DNA of 39,235 nt from Treponema sp. (GTDB taxonomy: Bacteria; Spirochaetota; Spirochaetia; Treponematales; Breznakiellaceae): NCBI GenBank assembly GCA_031279205.1, contig JAITIX010000032.1:1-39235 (forward strand), given 5' to 3'. Below, piece by piece: positions 15,901 through 23,742 of the stretch (positions are counted from its first letter, which is position 1; each line of letters begins with the position of its first letter). Made by a program: the position numbers and the translations under genes. Below the pieces are notes generated by a model, which was not told where the DNA came from, made no database searches, and saw only the letters and a program-made list of their open reading frames with translations.

Positions 15901-16449
15901 GCCATGTACCTGCACTCGTGGAACACGCGTGTAGCCATAGCGGGCAAGTATGGCGGCAAGCGCGACCGTGTCAAGCGTACCGCCGGTCTTAACCGTAACA
16001 AGCAGCGTGGATAGGTACTCTGGTGGTGGCAGCGGGGTGAGAAAGGCGCGTTGCGATGCGATGATGGCTGGCGCTTTATCCCGCACAAGCCCGCTTAGCA
16101 GAGCGCAGCGTTCTCCGAACACGGGCGATGACAGGGCTATATCACGGTAAGGGAGCGCGCCCCACCAGGGGAAAACCCGCGAAGGGATGCCGAGGCTTTC
16201 CATGTCGGAAGAAAAAGTAATAGCCTCGTTCTCGGTTGGGGCTATAACAAGGTATGGCCCTGCATCATGCTTAAAGAAAAGCGTGAGTAGCGTGGACATG
16301 AGTGCGCCATTAACCGCATCGATTTCCAGAGGGAAGCGCTTCTGCTTAAAGGCCGATATGACTGAAGAAACTGCCGGTGAAGCGGAAACGGCGCCTCCGA
16401 TGGAAATGGCATTTCCGTCGGAAGCGCCGTTGAACGATAAGGTATTCAT
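12988..16449 (-). CDS. mfd: Transcription-repair coupling factor Mfd
   Basis: Mfd removes RNA polymerase stalled at lesions and recruits UvrA. At 1153 residues it is full length. Seen in order: the UvrB-like N-terminal module (GPYLVIAPTENEA near 60), the CarD-like RNA-polymerase-interacting domain (GDYVVHVNYGIGLFKGIERV, starting ~490), the helicase motor with Walker A GDVGYGKTEVA (Lys646) and DEEQ box (Asp741), motif III LSATPIPRTLHM, the motor-2 motifs TTIIENGIDIPNVNTIII and QLRGRVGRSDR, and the C-terminal D7 domain (IPNSYIEGSQEKMEVYKKIA, then LLDRFGPLPDEA). It is divergent from the secreted-protein gene at 16512, and no Shine-Dalgarno is obvious before its ATG. Confidence 0.97.
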   Translation of the reverse strand: MNTLSFNGASDGNAISIGGAVSASPAVSSVISAFKQKRFPLEIDAVNGALMSTLLTLFFKHDAGPYLVIAPTENEAITFSSDMESLGIPSRVFPWWGALPYRDIALSSPVFGERCALLSGLVRDKAPAIIASQRAFLTPLPPPEYLSTLLVTVKTGGTLDTVALAAILARYGYTRVPRVQVHGEFALRGEVLDIFMTGDDLAYRVQFDFNHVESIKRFDPHDQSGQEKVSELVIRPLKEVVWSDERIEALSVNLAAFDEFSHNGVSLLESLMEKRTAAGEELFFPLAFSQSATLLDYLGPNGTVVYLDRERLENAREAMKREYLKLFSLAIRKHEVPRPERILLEFRTLFQKAPRRISFMTMTGGGEEGATRYSAASDPGRSFFGNINYLKEEFTALMQNAWSIFVAAESHTQARRIEELLRDFQIDPKQKKLKAQSLTIMPYPLSAGFSLPDIKLILIAENEIFGRRKHAPRSLKNTKSMAIDTFVELNPGDYVVHVNYGIGLFKGIERVKALGNERDYIKLEYQDAEVVFVPIEQVNLVQRYIGNQGTAPRLDKLGSKSWENRKGKVKKSVEDIAEQLITLYSKRKQVQGFAFPRDTEWQIMFEAAFPYEETEDQLRCVEEIKADMESPHPMDRLVCGDVGYGKTEVAVRACFKAIMGGKQAAFLAPTTILAEQHFENFQERFTQFPIRIAMLSRFVEKSAVKKTLEAVKNGQIDLLVGTHRIIQKDVVFKNLGFMVIDEEQRFGVKDKERLKQFKTNVDCLTLSATPIPRTLHMSLLKIRDMSLLSTPPQNRHPIETVVEEYDEERVALAIRQEVERGGQIFFLHNRIEDLDQTRIKLERLVPEMLVDTAHGKMNAQELEDVMHRFIHGGFHVLVSTTIIENGIDIPNVNTIIIDRADMYGVSQLYQLRGRVGRSDRVAYAYLFYPKDQALSELAMKRLQVISDFTELGAGFKIAMKDMEIRGAGNLLGREQSGDIYSVGFDLYLQLLDEAIHRLEDQHYEVETETLMELEYTGFIPNSYIEGSQEKMEVYKKIAAVREKEELEHVYTELLDRFGPLPDEAASLLALAELRILCRDLAIASLKERAGLIHIEFAKVSRISIERLLRLIKESRGKVKLDPHAPNVLVLAVGAIGLKEKSEYIREKLATLAG

Positions 16450-16464
16450 AATAGTTTACCGATT

Positions 16465-16472
16465 ACTATAAT
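16465..16472. promoter_or_regulatory. Overlapping divergent -10 elements between mfd and the 16512 gene
   Basis: TATAAT at 16467-16472 reads toward the plus-strand gene, and TATAGT (complement of 16465-16470) reads toward mfd. The two overlap in a 62-bp divergent gap, so the promoters should compete. The plus-strand leader would be ~33 bases and the mfd leader only ~9-10 bases. No good -35 matches are visible, hence moderate confidence. Confidence 0.35.
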
Positions 16473-16511
16473 AGATTTCTCGATCCTTTATAAAGACACA
16501 TGGAGTATATG

Positions 16512-17459
16512 ATGAAACAGCGTATTATCCTTATAGCGGCGCTTTCGATGGTGGCCTCTTTCAATATGTTCGCCGATGTTACTTTCAGTATTCGTTACTT
16601 TGACAAGCAGATATATTACACTGCTGGCTCGCCAATCTATGTGCAGGTAACGATAAACAATGATAGTCCGGCGCCGTTTCGCTTTAAACTGGCGGATGAG
16701 CGGGCGTTTTCCCTTGACTTTGAGGTGAGAACCCAGTCAAATGTGGCGCTGGCGAGTGCCGAGACTCTCATGCGTAAGCGGAACCAGAACCAGCAGGTGT
16801 TCTTTCGGGAGATTTCTCTGGAAAGTGGGGAGTCATTCTCGTTTGTTGAGGATATCCGTGACTATGTAACACTGTCGCAGAGTGGTTCTTTCGTGGTATG
16901 GGCATCGCTTTACCCGGAACTGTACCGTACAACAAATGCACGGGCGCTGGAATCGAACCGTCTCTCGCTCAGCATTCGTCCGGGCATACTGCCTGATGTC
17001 AATGGTGTGCCGCAGGAACTGGATTCGGCGACTAATGCCCTACTGGTACGGGAAAAATTGCCGCCGGATCAGGTGGTGGAATACTTCTTAACAGCGCGGC
17101 AAAGGTCTCAGTGGGAAAAATTCTTTTTATACCTTGACTTGGAGGCCATGATCGCCCGTGATAGTATGCGTCAGCGGGAATGGCGAGCTGAATCCGAGGA
17201 AGGCCGGCAGCGACTGCTGGCTCGTTACCGCGCCGACCTGCAAAGCGCGGTGATTGATGGGGATATTTCCATGATTCCCACAGAATTTCAGATCGAGCGA
17301 ACCTCTTATACTGCTGACGAGGGAACCGTCATCGTTCAGGAAAAATTCAGGATAGGAAATAGCTTCACCGAGCGTAAGCGCTACACTTATTATCTGCAAC
17401 GGAAGGACGATATCTGGACTATTGTGGATTACACGGTACTGAATCTGGGTACTGAATAG
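16512..17459 (+). CDS. Uncharacterised secreted protein
   Basis: 315 residues. An N-terminal signal peptide (MKQRIILIAALSMVASFNMFA, cleavage near A22-D23) sends it across the inner membrane; no lipobox Cys is seen. Residues ~23-160 are predicted beta-rich (VTFSIRYFDKQIYYTAGSPI, YVQVTINNDSP, SLESGESFSF), resembling the Ig-like domains of secreted inhibitors of the BsuPI type, followed by a helical segment (~185-250) and a beta-rich C-terminus ending with IWTIVDYTVLNLGTE, reminiscent of SnoaL/NTF2-like tails. ATG 16512 is preferred over 16500 and 16509 because TGGAG (16501-16505) is six bases away. The gene downstream follows after six bases. I do not recognise the family; function unknown. Confidence 0.7.
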   Translation: MKQRIILIAALSMVASFNMFADVTFSIRYFDKQIYYTAGSPIYVQVTINNDSPAPFRFKLADERAFSLDFEVRTQSNVALASAETLMRKRNQNQQVFFREISLESGESFSFVEDIRDYVTLSQSGSFVVWASLYPELYRTTNARALESNRLSLSIRPGILPDVNGVPQELDSATNALLVREKLPPDQVVEYFLTARQRSQWEKFFLYLDLEAMIARDSMRQREWRAESEEGRQRLLARYRADLQSAVIDGDISMIPTEFQIERTSYTADEGTVIVQEKFRIGNSFTERKRYTYYLQRKDDIWTIVDYTVLNLGTE

Positions 17460-17465
17460 TGCAGT

Positions 17466-18155
17466 ATGAAACTGCTCATGGTCATTGCCTCTGATGAGGT
17501 AAGCGAGCTTGTTTCCTTCTATATAAAACCCCTATGTTGTGACCTTATCCGTTATCGCTATGTTGTCAAGGCAATGGATAATCTTGATGAGATACAGGCT
17601 GATGCCATCATCATGAGTGCGAGTGATTTTCCCTGTCACTGGAAGACGCTCCTGCAATTCACGCAATGTATGGCGCGCCGTGTGCCCAAGCCTGCCTGCC
17701 CCCTGATCCTACTTCGAGGTGACTACTTTCCGCTCGACGAGGCATCCAAAGCGTTTTACATGGGCGTAGCCGCTCTGCTTGATGAACGGCTCGACAGGCC
17801 GTCTGATATTGATACGCTACGCCGTGTCATACAGAGCCTTGTCCCGACCGTTGTTAGCGAGCAGGACACACGGCGCTTCGGTTTCTTGCTCGTGAACCCG
17901 GTGAATGACCGCCTCGTTGCCGGTGAGGTCGTGGGTATTTCTGAGGTGCAACTATCGTTTTATCCATTCTCGTCTCTGTGGGATATTCCGCTTAACGCTG
18001 TACTGGAGGAATGTTCGCTCAGGGCTGGAGATGCCGTGCTTTCCCCGCGTTGTGTGCTTACACGGCATGGGCGTGTTGTACTACTGCGTTTTCTGTCGTT
18101 TCCTACAGACGAAGGCGCAATGTTCGCAGCCTACTTACAGGCTAACTTGTTATAG
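17466..18155 (+). CDS. Uncharacterised protein, degenerate receiver-like N-terminus plus PilZ-like C-terminus
   Basis: 229 residues, cytosolic. The first ~125 residues alternate strands and helices like a response-regulator receiver (MKLLMVIASDEVSELVSFYI, then ADAIIMSASDFP, then PLILLRGDY), but the phospho-acceptor Asp is not at a recognisable place. From ~135 a small beta-barrel is likely (RRFGFLLVNPV, VVGISEVQLSFYP, GDAVLSPRCVL, VVLLRFLSFP), spaced as in PilZ domains. The c-di-GMP-binding RxxxR and (D/N)xSxxG motifs are poor or absent (VGISEVQL takes their place), so nucleotide binding is doubtful. It probably shares a transcript with the secreted-protein gene (gap six bases). The PilZ/REC call is inference from pattern. 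Confidence 0.5.
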   Translation: MKLLMVIASDEVSELVSFYIKPLCCDLIRYRYVVKAMDNLDEIQADAIIMSASDFPCHWKTLLQFTQCMARRVPKPACPLILLRGDYFPLDEASKAFYMGVAALLDERLDRPSDIDTLRRVIQSLVPTVVSEQDTRRFGFLLVNPVNDRLVAGEVVGISEVQLSFYPFSSLWDIPLNAVLEECSLRAGDAVLSPRCVLTRHGRVVLLRFLSFPTDEGAMFAAYLQANLL

Positions 18156-18193
18156 TGTTTGACACTGTGTCCAAGTTCTCTGGTGGGTGCGGC

Positions 18194-18222
18194 TTGACTA
18201 CGCTTTAAAAGCTATCTATGCT
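18194..18222 (+). promoter_or_regulatory. coaD promoter, very close to the start codon
   Basis: TTGACT (18194-18199) and TATGCT (18217-18222) are spaced by 17 bases. The expected transcription start (~18229-18231) coincides with the coaD ATG at 18231, and there is no Shine-Dalgarno, which points to a leaderless mRNA. Confidence 0.65.
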
Positions 18223-18230
18223 TGTTTTCT

Positions 18231-18704
18231 ATGTTAAGAGCTGTGTTTCCGGGGTCTTTCGACCCGCCCACGCTTGGGCATTTCAACATCATTGAGCGGG
18301 CAAGTGCCATCTTTGACGAGCTTATCGTAGTTGTGGCGGAGAATCGCCAGAAACGCTACTTTTTCTCCGCTGAAGAGCGGGTTAAGCTGATAGCAGACCT
18401 GACGCGGGAATATGTAAATGTGTCGGTGCTTGTCTGCGACAGGCTTATCGTGGAGTTTATGCAACAACATAATGCCCGCATCCTCTTGCGCGGCGTGCGG
18501 GGTAGTGACGACTTCTCCTATGAATTTGAGCTTTCCATGATGAACAAGGCGCTGAACCGGAATATCGAGACCCTGTTCATGACCACCGATCCTGAATACT
18601 TTGTGCTGAGGTCATCGTCGATCAAAGAACTGGCGTCCTTTCACGGAGACATCTCCGGCATGGTTCCCCCTTCGGTCGCTGAGGCGCTCAAGGCTAGGTT
18701 TTGA
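18231..18704 (+). CDS. coaD: Phosphopantetheine adenylyltransferase CoaD
   Basis: CoaD transfers AMP from ATP to 4'-phosphopantetheine, the penultimate step of coenzyme A synthesis. The 157-residue protein shows the nucleotidyltransferase signature AVFPGSFDPPTLGHFNII (~4-21; T/HxGH), the Arg-rich RILLRGVRGSDDFSYEFEL (~86-104), and the ISSSxxK-like segment RSSSIKELASF (~128-138). Length matches the family (155-165). The ATG at 18231 is used; the in-frame TTG at 18222 falls in the -10 box and cannot be transcribed from this promoter. CoA feeds the holo-ACP made from the acpP gene 0.8 kb downstream. Confidence 0.95.
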   Translation: MLRAVFPGSFDPPTLGHFNIIERASAIFDELIVVVAENRQKRYFFSAEERVKLIADLTREYVNVSVLVCDRLIVEFMQQHNARILLRGVRGSDDFSYEFELSMMNKALNRNIETLFMTTDPEYFVLRSSSIKELASFHGDISGMVPPSVAEALKARF

Positions 18705-18735
18705 GCATGGACACGGTTTGCCTTGTGCGCGAATC

Positions 18736-18765
18736 TTGACACAAGGCAAGGATTTTTGGTATAGA
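18736..18765 (+). promoter_or_regulatory. Promoter of rpmF-acpP-rnc
   Basis: A consensus TTGACA (18736-18741) is followed after 18 bases by TATAGA (18760-18765). Transcription would start ~25 bases before rpmF, with AAGGAG in the leader. This is one of the strongest promoters in the window, fitting a ribosomal protein operon. Confidence 0.65.
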
Positions 18766-18798
18766 TAAATTATCTTTTGTTTAGTAAGGAGCGTTGTA

Positions 18799-18987
18799 AT
18801 GGCTGTACCCAGATATAAAACGTCAAAGGCGAGAACGCGCCGTCGTCAGTCGATCAACATGAAACTTGTCGCACCTACTATGGTTGAGTGCGGTACCTGC
18901 GGTAACTTGGTGTTGCGACATCGAGTTTGCCCCAAATGTGGGTTCTACCGGGGAAAACAGGTCATTGTACCTGATTCTAAAGTCTAA
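18799..18987 (+). CDS. rpmF: 50S ribosomal protein L32
   Basis: 62 residues, a normal L32. It starts MAVPRYKTSKARTRRRQS, the conserved basic N-terminus, and has a zinc ribbon of two CxxC pairs (ECGTCG at ~32-37 and VCPKCGFYRG at ~47-56), so it is the zinc-binding form. AAGGAG lies ~8 bases upstream. acpP starts 14 bases after the stop and rnc follows. The rpmF-fatty acid gene linkage is widespread in bacteria, though here plsX, fabH and fabD are missing from between rpmF and acpP. Confidence 0.97.
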   Translation: MAVPRYKTSKARTRRRQSINMKLVAPTMVECGTCGNLVLRHRVCPKCGFYRGKQVIVPDSKV

Positions 18988-19001
18988 AGGAGTTATAAAA
19001 A

Positions 19002-19238
19002 ATGGATGAACTGTTTAACAAGATGAAGAAGCTGATTGCCGAGAAGCTTGATGTTGATGAAGAGAAGATCTCTATGGAGGCTTCCTTCCGGCAAGACCTT
19101 GGCGCCGATAGCTTGGATACTTATGAACTGGTCTACGCTATTGAGGAAGAGTTAAAAATTCAGATTCCTGACGAGAAGGCCAATGAGTTTGAAACGGTTC
19201 GGGACGCCTACGAGTTTATCAAATCACAGCAGAAGTAA
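19002..19238 (+). CDS. acpP: Acyl carrier protein
   Basis: 78 residues, acidic, the carrier of fatty acyl intermediates. The phosphopantetheine-attachment motif is GADSLDTYELVYAIEEEL with Ser37. The usual DSLDTVEL has Tyr at one position here (DSLDTYEL). Helix II, rich in Glu, is the docking surface for fatty acid synthesis enzymes. AAGGAG lies eight bases before the ATG. It is between rpmF and rnc, the latter a linkage (acpP-rnc) found in many bacteria. Confidence 0.97.
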   Translation: MDELFNKMKKLIAEKLDVDEEKISMEASFRQDLGADSLDTYELVYAIEEELKIQIPDEKANEFETVRDAYEFIKSQQK

Positions 19239-19271
19239 GGCGTTGTTGTTCAGCCATCCGCGTCGGTTCGT

Positions 19272-20030
19272 ATGATGAAAAGACTTGAACCGAGCGCGGA
19301 ACATGCGCTTGGCCTGCATGATGTGGCGCGAAAGAAACTGTTAAGCGCCTTTCAGAAGCGGGTAAGTATCAAATTTAAAAATACTGAGCTGTTGAATCTT
19401 GCCCTGACCCACCGTTCTGTGTCTAACGAGGCTGGCAACAAAGCAAACAATGAGCGGCTTGAGTTTCTCGGCGATGCGGTGCTGGGTGCAATAAGCGCCA
19501 CACTGCTCTATGAGACGTTGGATGATAAGCCGGAAGGTGAGCTTGCCAAGATCAAGTCGGTTGTGGTATCAGAAGACATTCTTTCAGGGATTGCGCGGGA
19601 GCTTGAGCTTGACACTATGCTACTTCTGGGTAAGGGGGAAGAGCTTTCAGGCGGTAGAAACAAGAAGGCCATCCTCGCGGACGCGCTGGAGGCCCTCATC
19701 GCGGCTCTGTATCTGGACTCTGGTTATAAGCCGACCTACGCCTTTGTAAGCCGACTCATACAGCCTGAAATCAGGCGGGTTCTGGATAAGCGTTTCTACC
19801 AAGACTACAAATCGCTCCTGCAAGAACTCAGTCAACAACTCTTCAAGTCCTATCCAGTCTATCATTTACTGAAACGCTCCGGTCCGGAGCATGATCGCCT
19901 TTTCTGGATGGAAGTTACCGTGAATGAGCAAACCTTTGGTCCGGGAACCGGTCGTAACAAGAAAAGCGCAGAGCAGGAAGCTGCTCGCATGGCATTCGAG
20001 ACGCTCTCTGCCACTACCCAGTCGGATTAA
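19272..20030 (+). CDS. rnc: Ribonuclease III
   Basis: The enzyme cleaves double-stranded RNA, including rRNA precursors. The 252 residues have a catalytic domain (~15-170) with the signature NERLEFLGDAVLG (~61-73) and the second acidic cluster ILADALEALIAALYLDSGY (~135-153), which together hold the four Mg-binding acids, and a C-terminal dsRNA-binding domain (~180-247; DYKSLLQELSQ, then GRNKKSAEQEAARMAFE). An N-terminal extension of ~20 residues before the first helix is usual for spirochaetes and some other groups. ATG 19272 or 19275 could be the start; no Shine-Dalgarno is evident. The gene is last in the rpmF-acpP-rnc group. Confidence 0.95.
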   Translation: MMKRLEPSAEHALGLHDVARKKLLSAFQKRVSIKFKNTELLNLALTHRSVSNEAGNKANNERLEFLGDAVLGAISATLLYETLDDKPEGELAKIKSVVVSEDILSGIARELELDTMLLLGKGEELSGGRNKKAILADALEALIAALYLDSGYKPTYAFVSRLIQPEIRRVLDKRFYQDYKSLLQELSQQLFKSYPVYHLLKRSGPEHDRLFWMEVTVNEQTFGPGTGRNKKSAEQEAARMAFETLSATTQSD

Positions 20031-20031
20031 A

Positions 20032-20057
20032 CGGCTTGGCTGAAAATGGCCAAGCCG
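20032..20057. other. Hairpin between convergent rnc and argS
   Basis: CGGCTTGGC (20032-20040) and GCCAAGCCG (20049-20057) form a perfect 9-bp stem with an 8-base loop, two bases after the rnc stop. No T-tract on either side. Stem strength suggests a 3'-end stabiliser or a Rho-independent-like barrier; as a dsRNA stem it could also be a substrate for its own gene product (inference). Confidence 0.55.
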
Positions 20058-20078
20058 CAAGCCGACGTATCCAGTCTT

Positions 20079-21830
20079 TTACATGGTTTCAAGAAAGGGG
20101 ATGCAAATCAAACCCAGCGTATCCTTGAGTACGCGCAGAACCGCCTGCGATAGCGCAAGTCGAGCCGAAGCAAGCGCAGGTGTTTCAGCGCCCAGTATCG
20201 GACAGTCATGATAGAAACGACTGAAAGACTTTGACAGCTCGTAGAGGTATGCCGCCAGAACCGATGGGTCCATAAGTGCAGCCGCGCTGGCAATGGCATC
20301 CTCATAGTTGGCCAGGGTCTTAACCAAACCCCATTCAGCATCCGAAGTGAGAAGTTCGCCATTGGACGCTTCCGCCTTGAGTTCAGGCGGCACTTTGCGG
20401 AGCAGGGCCGAAACACGCGCGCCCATGTACTGGAGATAGGGTCCGGTGTTCCCGTTAAACGAAAGCGATTCTTTGGGATCAAAGAGCATGTCTTTGGACG
20501 GGGAAACCTGCAAAAGGTAATAGTGCAGGGCAGCCAGAGCAACTCTTTCAGCAGTCGCGTCAGGGTCGCCGACTGCTTCCTCCCGTTCCTTGGAGCGAAT
20601 CTCGTTAAGCGCAAGCTCGTGGAGACTGTCCAACAAATCGTCAGCGTCAACCACCACACCTTCACGGCTCTTCATCTTGCCGTCAGGCAGGTTCACCATG
20701 CCGTAAGAAAGGTGGTAAAGATTTTGTGTCCAGTTAAAGCCGAGCCTTCGTAGTATTGTAAACAATACCTTGAAATGGTACTGCTGTTCAGAACCCACCA
20801 CATACACCAGCTTGTCAAAAGGCCAGTCGTTGTGGCGGAAGATGGCTGTGCCAATATCCTGCGTGATGTACAGTGATGTGCCATCCCTGCGGAGCAGCAC
20901 CTTCTTATCAAGTTGTTCTGCACTAAGGTCTACCCATACCGATCCGTCCGCTTCCTTATAAAAGAGGCCGGATTCCAAGCCCTTGAGAACCTCGTCCTTG
21001 CCTTTGAGGTAGGTCTGACTTTCAAAATAGTATTGGTTAAACGAGACCCCAGTACGCTCGTACGTCTGCTTCATGCCGCTCACGGTCCAGTTGTTCATCT
21101 TCCTCCATAACTCTACGGTTTCAGCGTCTCCAGCTTCCCACTTGCGGAGCATGTCCTGGGCTCGCGCTTCGGCCTGCGGGTCGCTCTGGCTCATACGGTG
21201 AAAGCGGACGTAAAAGTCTCCCACAAAGTGATCGCTCTTGACGCCTTCGCTTTCCGGAGTCTTGCCTTCGCCCTGTTCTTTATAGGCCAGCATGGATTTG
21301 CAGATATGCACGCCGCGATCATTGATGATACAGACCTTCTGTACATTAGCGCCGCAGGCCGCAAGTATGCGCGAAACACTTTCACCCAGCACATCGTTAC
21401 GGAGGTGACCGAGGTGCAGAGGCTTGTTGGTGTTAGGACTGGAGAACTCAACCATGATACGGGAACCAGTAAGGGTCTGGGGCTTGCCAAAAGGCGCAGC
21501 TTCATCAAGCGCACGTTCAAGAAGCGCCCGCGCCACTTCTCCGCGATTGAGACGGGCGTTGAGGTATGGCCCCTCAGCCGTGAAAGCAGCGCAGACCTGC
21601 CCAGTCTGTTCCGCAAGTTTCGCTGCAAGCGCCTGCGCGATCTGCGGTGGACCCTTTCGGAGCCGTTTCGCAAAGCCGAACATAGGAAAACCCACGTCGC
21701 CCATCTCCGGCTTGGGAGGCGTCTCGGCGATGACTGCGGACGCCTCGATTGGCATACCGTCCGCGTCCTGTAACAAACCATTGAGCGCGGCGGCGATCCG
21801 TGCTTTCAGGATTTCTGTAACATCGTTCAT
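20079..21830 (-). CDS. argS: Arginyl-tRNA synthetase
   Basis: A class I aminoacyl-tRNA synthetase charging tRNA-Arg, 583 residues. The N-terminal Add-1 domain (~1-110) recognises the tRNA D-loop; the HIGH motif is HLGH at 139-142 (NKPLHLGHLRND), and the KMSKS equivalent is KMKSR at 385-389 (PDGKMKSREGVVVDADDL), the variant with Arg usual in ArgRS of this subgroup. The C-terminal anticodon-binding helical domain ends LGLICIPFLETM, a conserved end with the family's terminal Met. AAGAGG precedes the ATG. It lies 11 bp downstream of the DUF5312-like gene and is probably co-transcribed with it. Confidence 0.97.
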   Translation of the reverse strand: MNDVTEILKARIAAALNGLLQDADGMPIEASAVIAETPPKPEMGDVGFPMFGFAKRLRKGPPQIAQALAAKLAEQTGQVCAAFTAEGPYLNARLNRGEVARALLERALDEAAPFGKPQTLTGSRIMVEFSSPNTNKPLHLGHLRNDVLGESVSRILAACGANVQKVCIINDRGVHICKSMLAYKEQGEGKTPESEGVKSDHFVGDFYVRFHRMSQSDPQAEARAQDMLRKWEAGDAETVELWRKMNNWTVSGMKQTYERTGVSFNQYYFESQTYLKGKDEVLKGLESGLFYKEADGSVWVDLSAEQLDKKVLLRRDGTSLYITQDIGTAIFRHNDWPFDKLVYVVGSEQQYHFKVLFTILRRLGFNWTQNLYHLSYGMVNLPDGKMKSREGVVVDADDLLDSLHELALNEIRSKEREEAVGDPDATAERVALAALHYYLLQVSPSKDMLFDPKESLSFNGNTGPYLQYMGARVSALLRKVPPELKAEASNGELLTSDAEWGLVKTLANYEDAIASAAALMDPSVLAAYLYELSKSFSRFYHDCPILGAETPALASARLALSQAVLRVLKDTLGLICIPFLETM

Positions 21831-21841
21831 AGTAAAACCTC

Positions 21842-23587
21842 TTAAATCCCAAGCTCTACAACATTGATATCGTCTAGTAACTGTATAGTCTTTTGTAGCT
21901 TTTGAATCGTTTCAGTTACATTGTTGAGAAAGACCGTCTCCTTGCGGCTCGACACTGTAGAGCTTAGATCGGTCTTGCCGATGAAATGCGCCATGTTACT
22001 CAAAGCTTCGTAGTTACCCTCAAGGTCTTTGGTGATAATCGCGTTGAGAACGACGATCACAGCATCAATAGCCTTCCGCGTCCGTTCAATGATGAGCTGG
22101 GCAGTCTCAGTCGCTTCTTCAATCACCAGTTGAGTCTTTCGCAGACGTATCGGAAGCGAAGGGTCTTCAAGCGCTGAAATGTAACGTTTCCCCAGTCTTC
22201 CTGTCGTGGCAAGAGACTGATCAAACTCCTTGATATCACTTTCCAGTTTCATAAGGTCGTTATAGCCTTCGGTAAAGCTGGTACGCTGTTCTCGTTTCAC
22301 AAAGTCTCCATCAATCAGGATCGATCTGAGCAGTCCATTGAGGTCACTGGCGAATACTACGGTATAGAAGGTTAGTAGAAACGAAAGGCTGAACGTTCCT
22401 TGGACTGTAATCCCGTCGGGGTTAGAGTCAGAGGCCGCATTATCAAGGAACATGAGATTACGGCCTTTGAGGAAGCGGCGGAATGACTCAAACAGGTCCT
22501 TCTTATGCCGCTCCCACATGTACATAACGATCTGCTTCTCAATGTACTGTCGCCAGTAATCCTGAAACGTCACAAACCAATCCTCGCCACCCGTGAGAAG
22601 TTTCGGTTCAAGCATCATGTTATGGGTAGCACAACGCAGGATCAGGTTGAGCGGAACACGTTTATTAAAGCTCCTGAACGTTAGAAGGGAAGTCTCGGCC
22701 TTGGAGAGCAGGTCGCGCATCTCTATATCTATATCAAAGTTTTTTCCTTCTTCCTTGCTCTGAAGCTGGAACACAAACAAGGACTCGATGAGGGTTATCG
22801 AGGGCGAGTCTTTGAAGGAGTATAGAATGTCATTCAAGAATATAAGCTGATCCTTTACCACATAGACCGGACAGCTTGGCCCGTTAGCCAGAGGGTCAGG
22901 AAGGAACGACAGAATCACGCGCTCAAAGGGGAAGCTGGCCAGCGATTTGAGGCTATAGAGGGAATGGGCGTTGGTATACATACGTTCCCGCTCTTGCTCG
23001 CTTACGCTCTCGAATATCGTGTCCATGGTCTGAAATACCTTATGCCGCAGGTCTATCTCGCTAATATCCGGATGCCTATCCACGAATTTGAGCGGATCAG
23101 TCTCTTTCTGTAAACGAGAGTACAGTTCCTGCATCTCAAGAGAGGCAAGAAAACCGAAAAACGCGCCCTTGTCGCGGTTCAGGCTGGTATCCAGCGCATT
23201 GTAGAAGAAACGCGCCCCGGTTTTCAGCTCAATAAGCGCGGCGTGAAAGGCCGGCAACATCACCACACGCTTACGATCAAAGTAACCCGCAGCCTTCACT
23301 TCAATTATCTTGCCTAATCGGGCAACTCGTGAGTCTTCAAACACCTTATCCGGCGGTATAGACTTGAACATACTCACGATAAAGCAAGCCAGACGCCCGT
23401 ACCAAGGTAGACGACTGAATTGCGCCGTAAGATCTTCTTTATAAGTATCCTCGCTCTCTTCATACAAGGGGTCTTGCGAAAGGTTAGATTGACTAGACAA
23501 GCGCTCGAAAAGACTTTTCCGATCTTCCAGCGACATACCCGATATCAGTCGGCCGAACGTATCATCGGTGTTATTCATATCTGCCAT
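21842..23587 (-). CDS. Uncharacterised spirochaete protein (DUF5312-like), argS partner
   Basis: 581 residues, no signal peptide. The N-terminal part (~1-60) is polar with short helices (GRLISGMSLEDRKSLFERLS), a hydrophobic segment LACFIVSMF (~66-75) may touch the membrane, and the rest is predominantly alpha-helical, including long charged helices in the C-terminal third (ESDIKEFDQSLATTGRLGKR; RLRKTQLVIEEATETAQLII). No enzymatic motif is visible. It matches my recollection of DUF5312, a family confined to spirochaetes whose gene is adjacent to argS in treponemes; this linkage is recalled, not computed. The start is ATG 23587 with another in-frame ATG three codons later; neither has a Shine-Dalgarno. 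It is the first gene of a two-gene transcript with argS. Confidence 0.65.
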   Translation of the reverse strand: MADMNNTDDTFGRLISGMSLEDRKSLFERLSSQSNLSQDPLYEESEDTYKEDLTAQFSRLPWYGRLACFIVSMFKSIPPDKVFEDSRVARLGKIIEVKAAGYFDRKRVVMLPAFHAALIELKTGARFFYNALDTSLNRDKGAFFGFLASLEMQELYSRLQKETDPLKFVDRHPDISEIDLRHKVFQTMDTIFESVSEQERERMYTNAHSLYSLKSLASFPFERVILSFLPDPLANGPSCPVYVVKDQLIFLNDILYSFKDSPSITLIESLFVFQLQSKEEGKNFDIDIEMRDLLSKAETSLLTFRSFNKRVPLNLILRCATHNMMLEPKLLTGGEDWFVTFQDYWRQYIEKQIVMYMWERHKKDLFESFRRFLKGRNLMFLDNAASDSNPDGITVQGTFSLSFLLTFYTVVFASDLNGLLRSILIDGDFVKREQRTSFTEGYNDLMKLESDIKEFDQSLATTGRLGKRYISALEDPSLPIRLRKTQLVIEEATETAQLIIERTRKAIDAVIVVLNAIITKDLEGNYEALSNMAHFIGKTDLSSTVSSRKETVFLNNVTETIQKLQKTIQLLDDINVVELGI

Positions 23588-23742
23588 TTTTATACTATCG
23601 GCAAGACAGGGACACTGAGAATAGCCAAAAGAGTCTGTTCCAAGACATCAAGCCAATAAACCAAGGATGGGAAGTTTTCCACTGTCAACAAGTTAATGGA
23701 TAGACCGAGCGAAACTAGGTAAGGAACGAGACGTACCCTGTA

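Noticed and set aside
21198-21773. 191-codon plus-strand frame opposite argS
   Set aside because: Antisense shadow of argS's N-terminal coding region.
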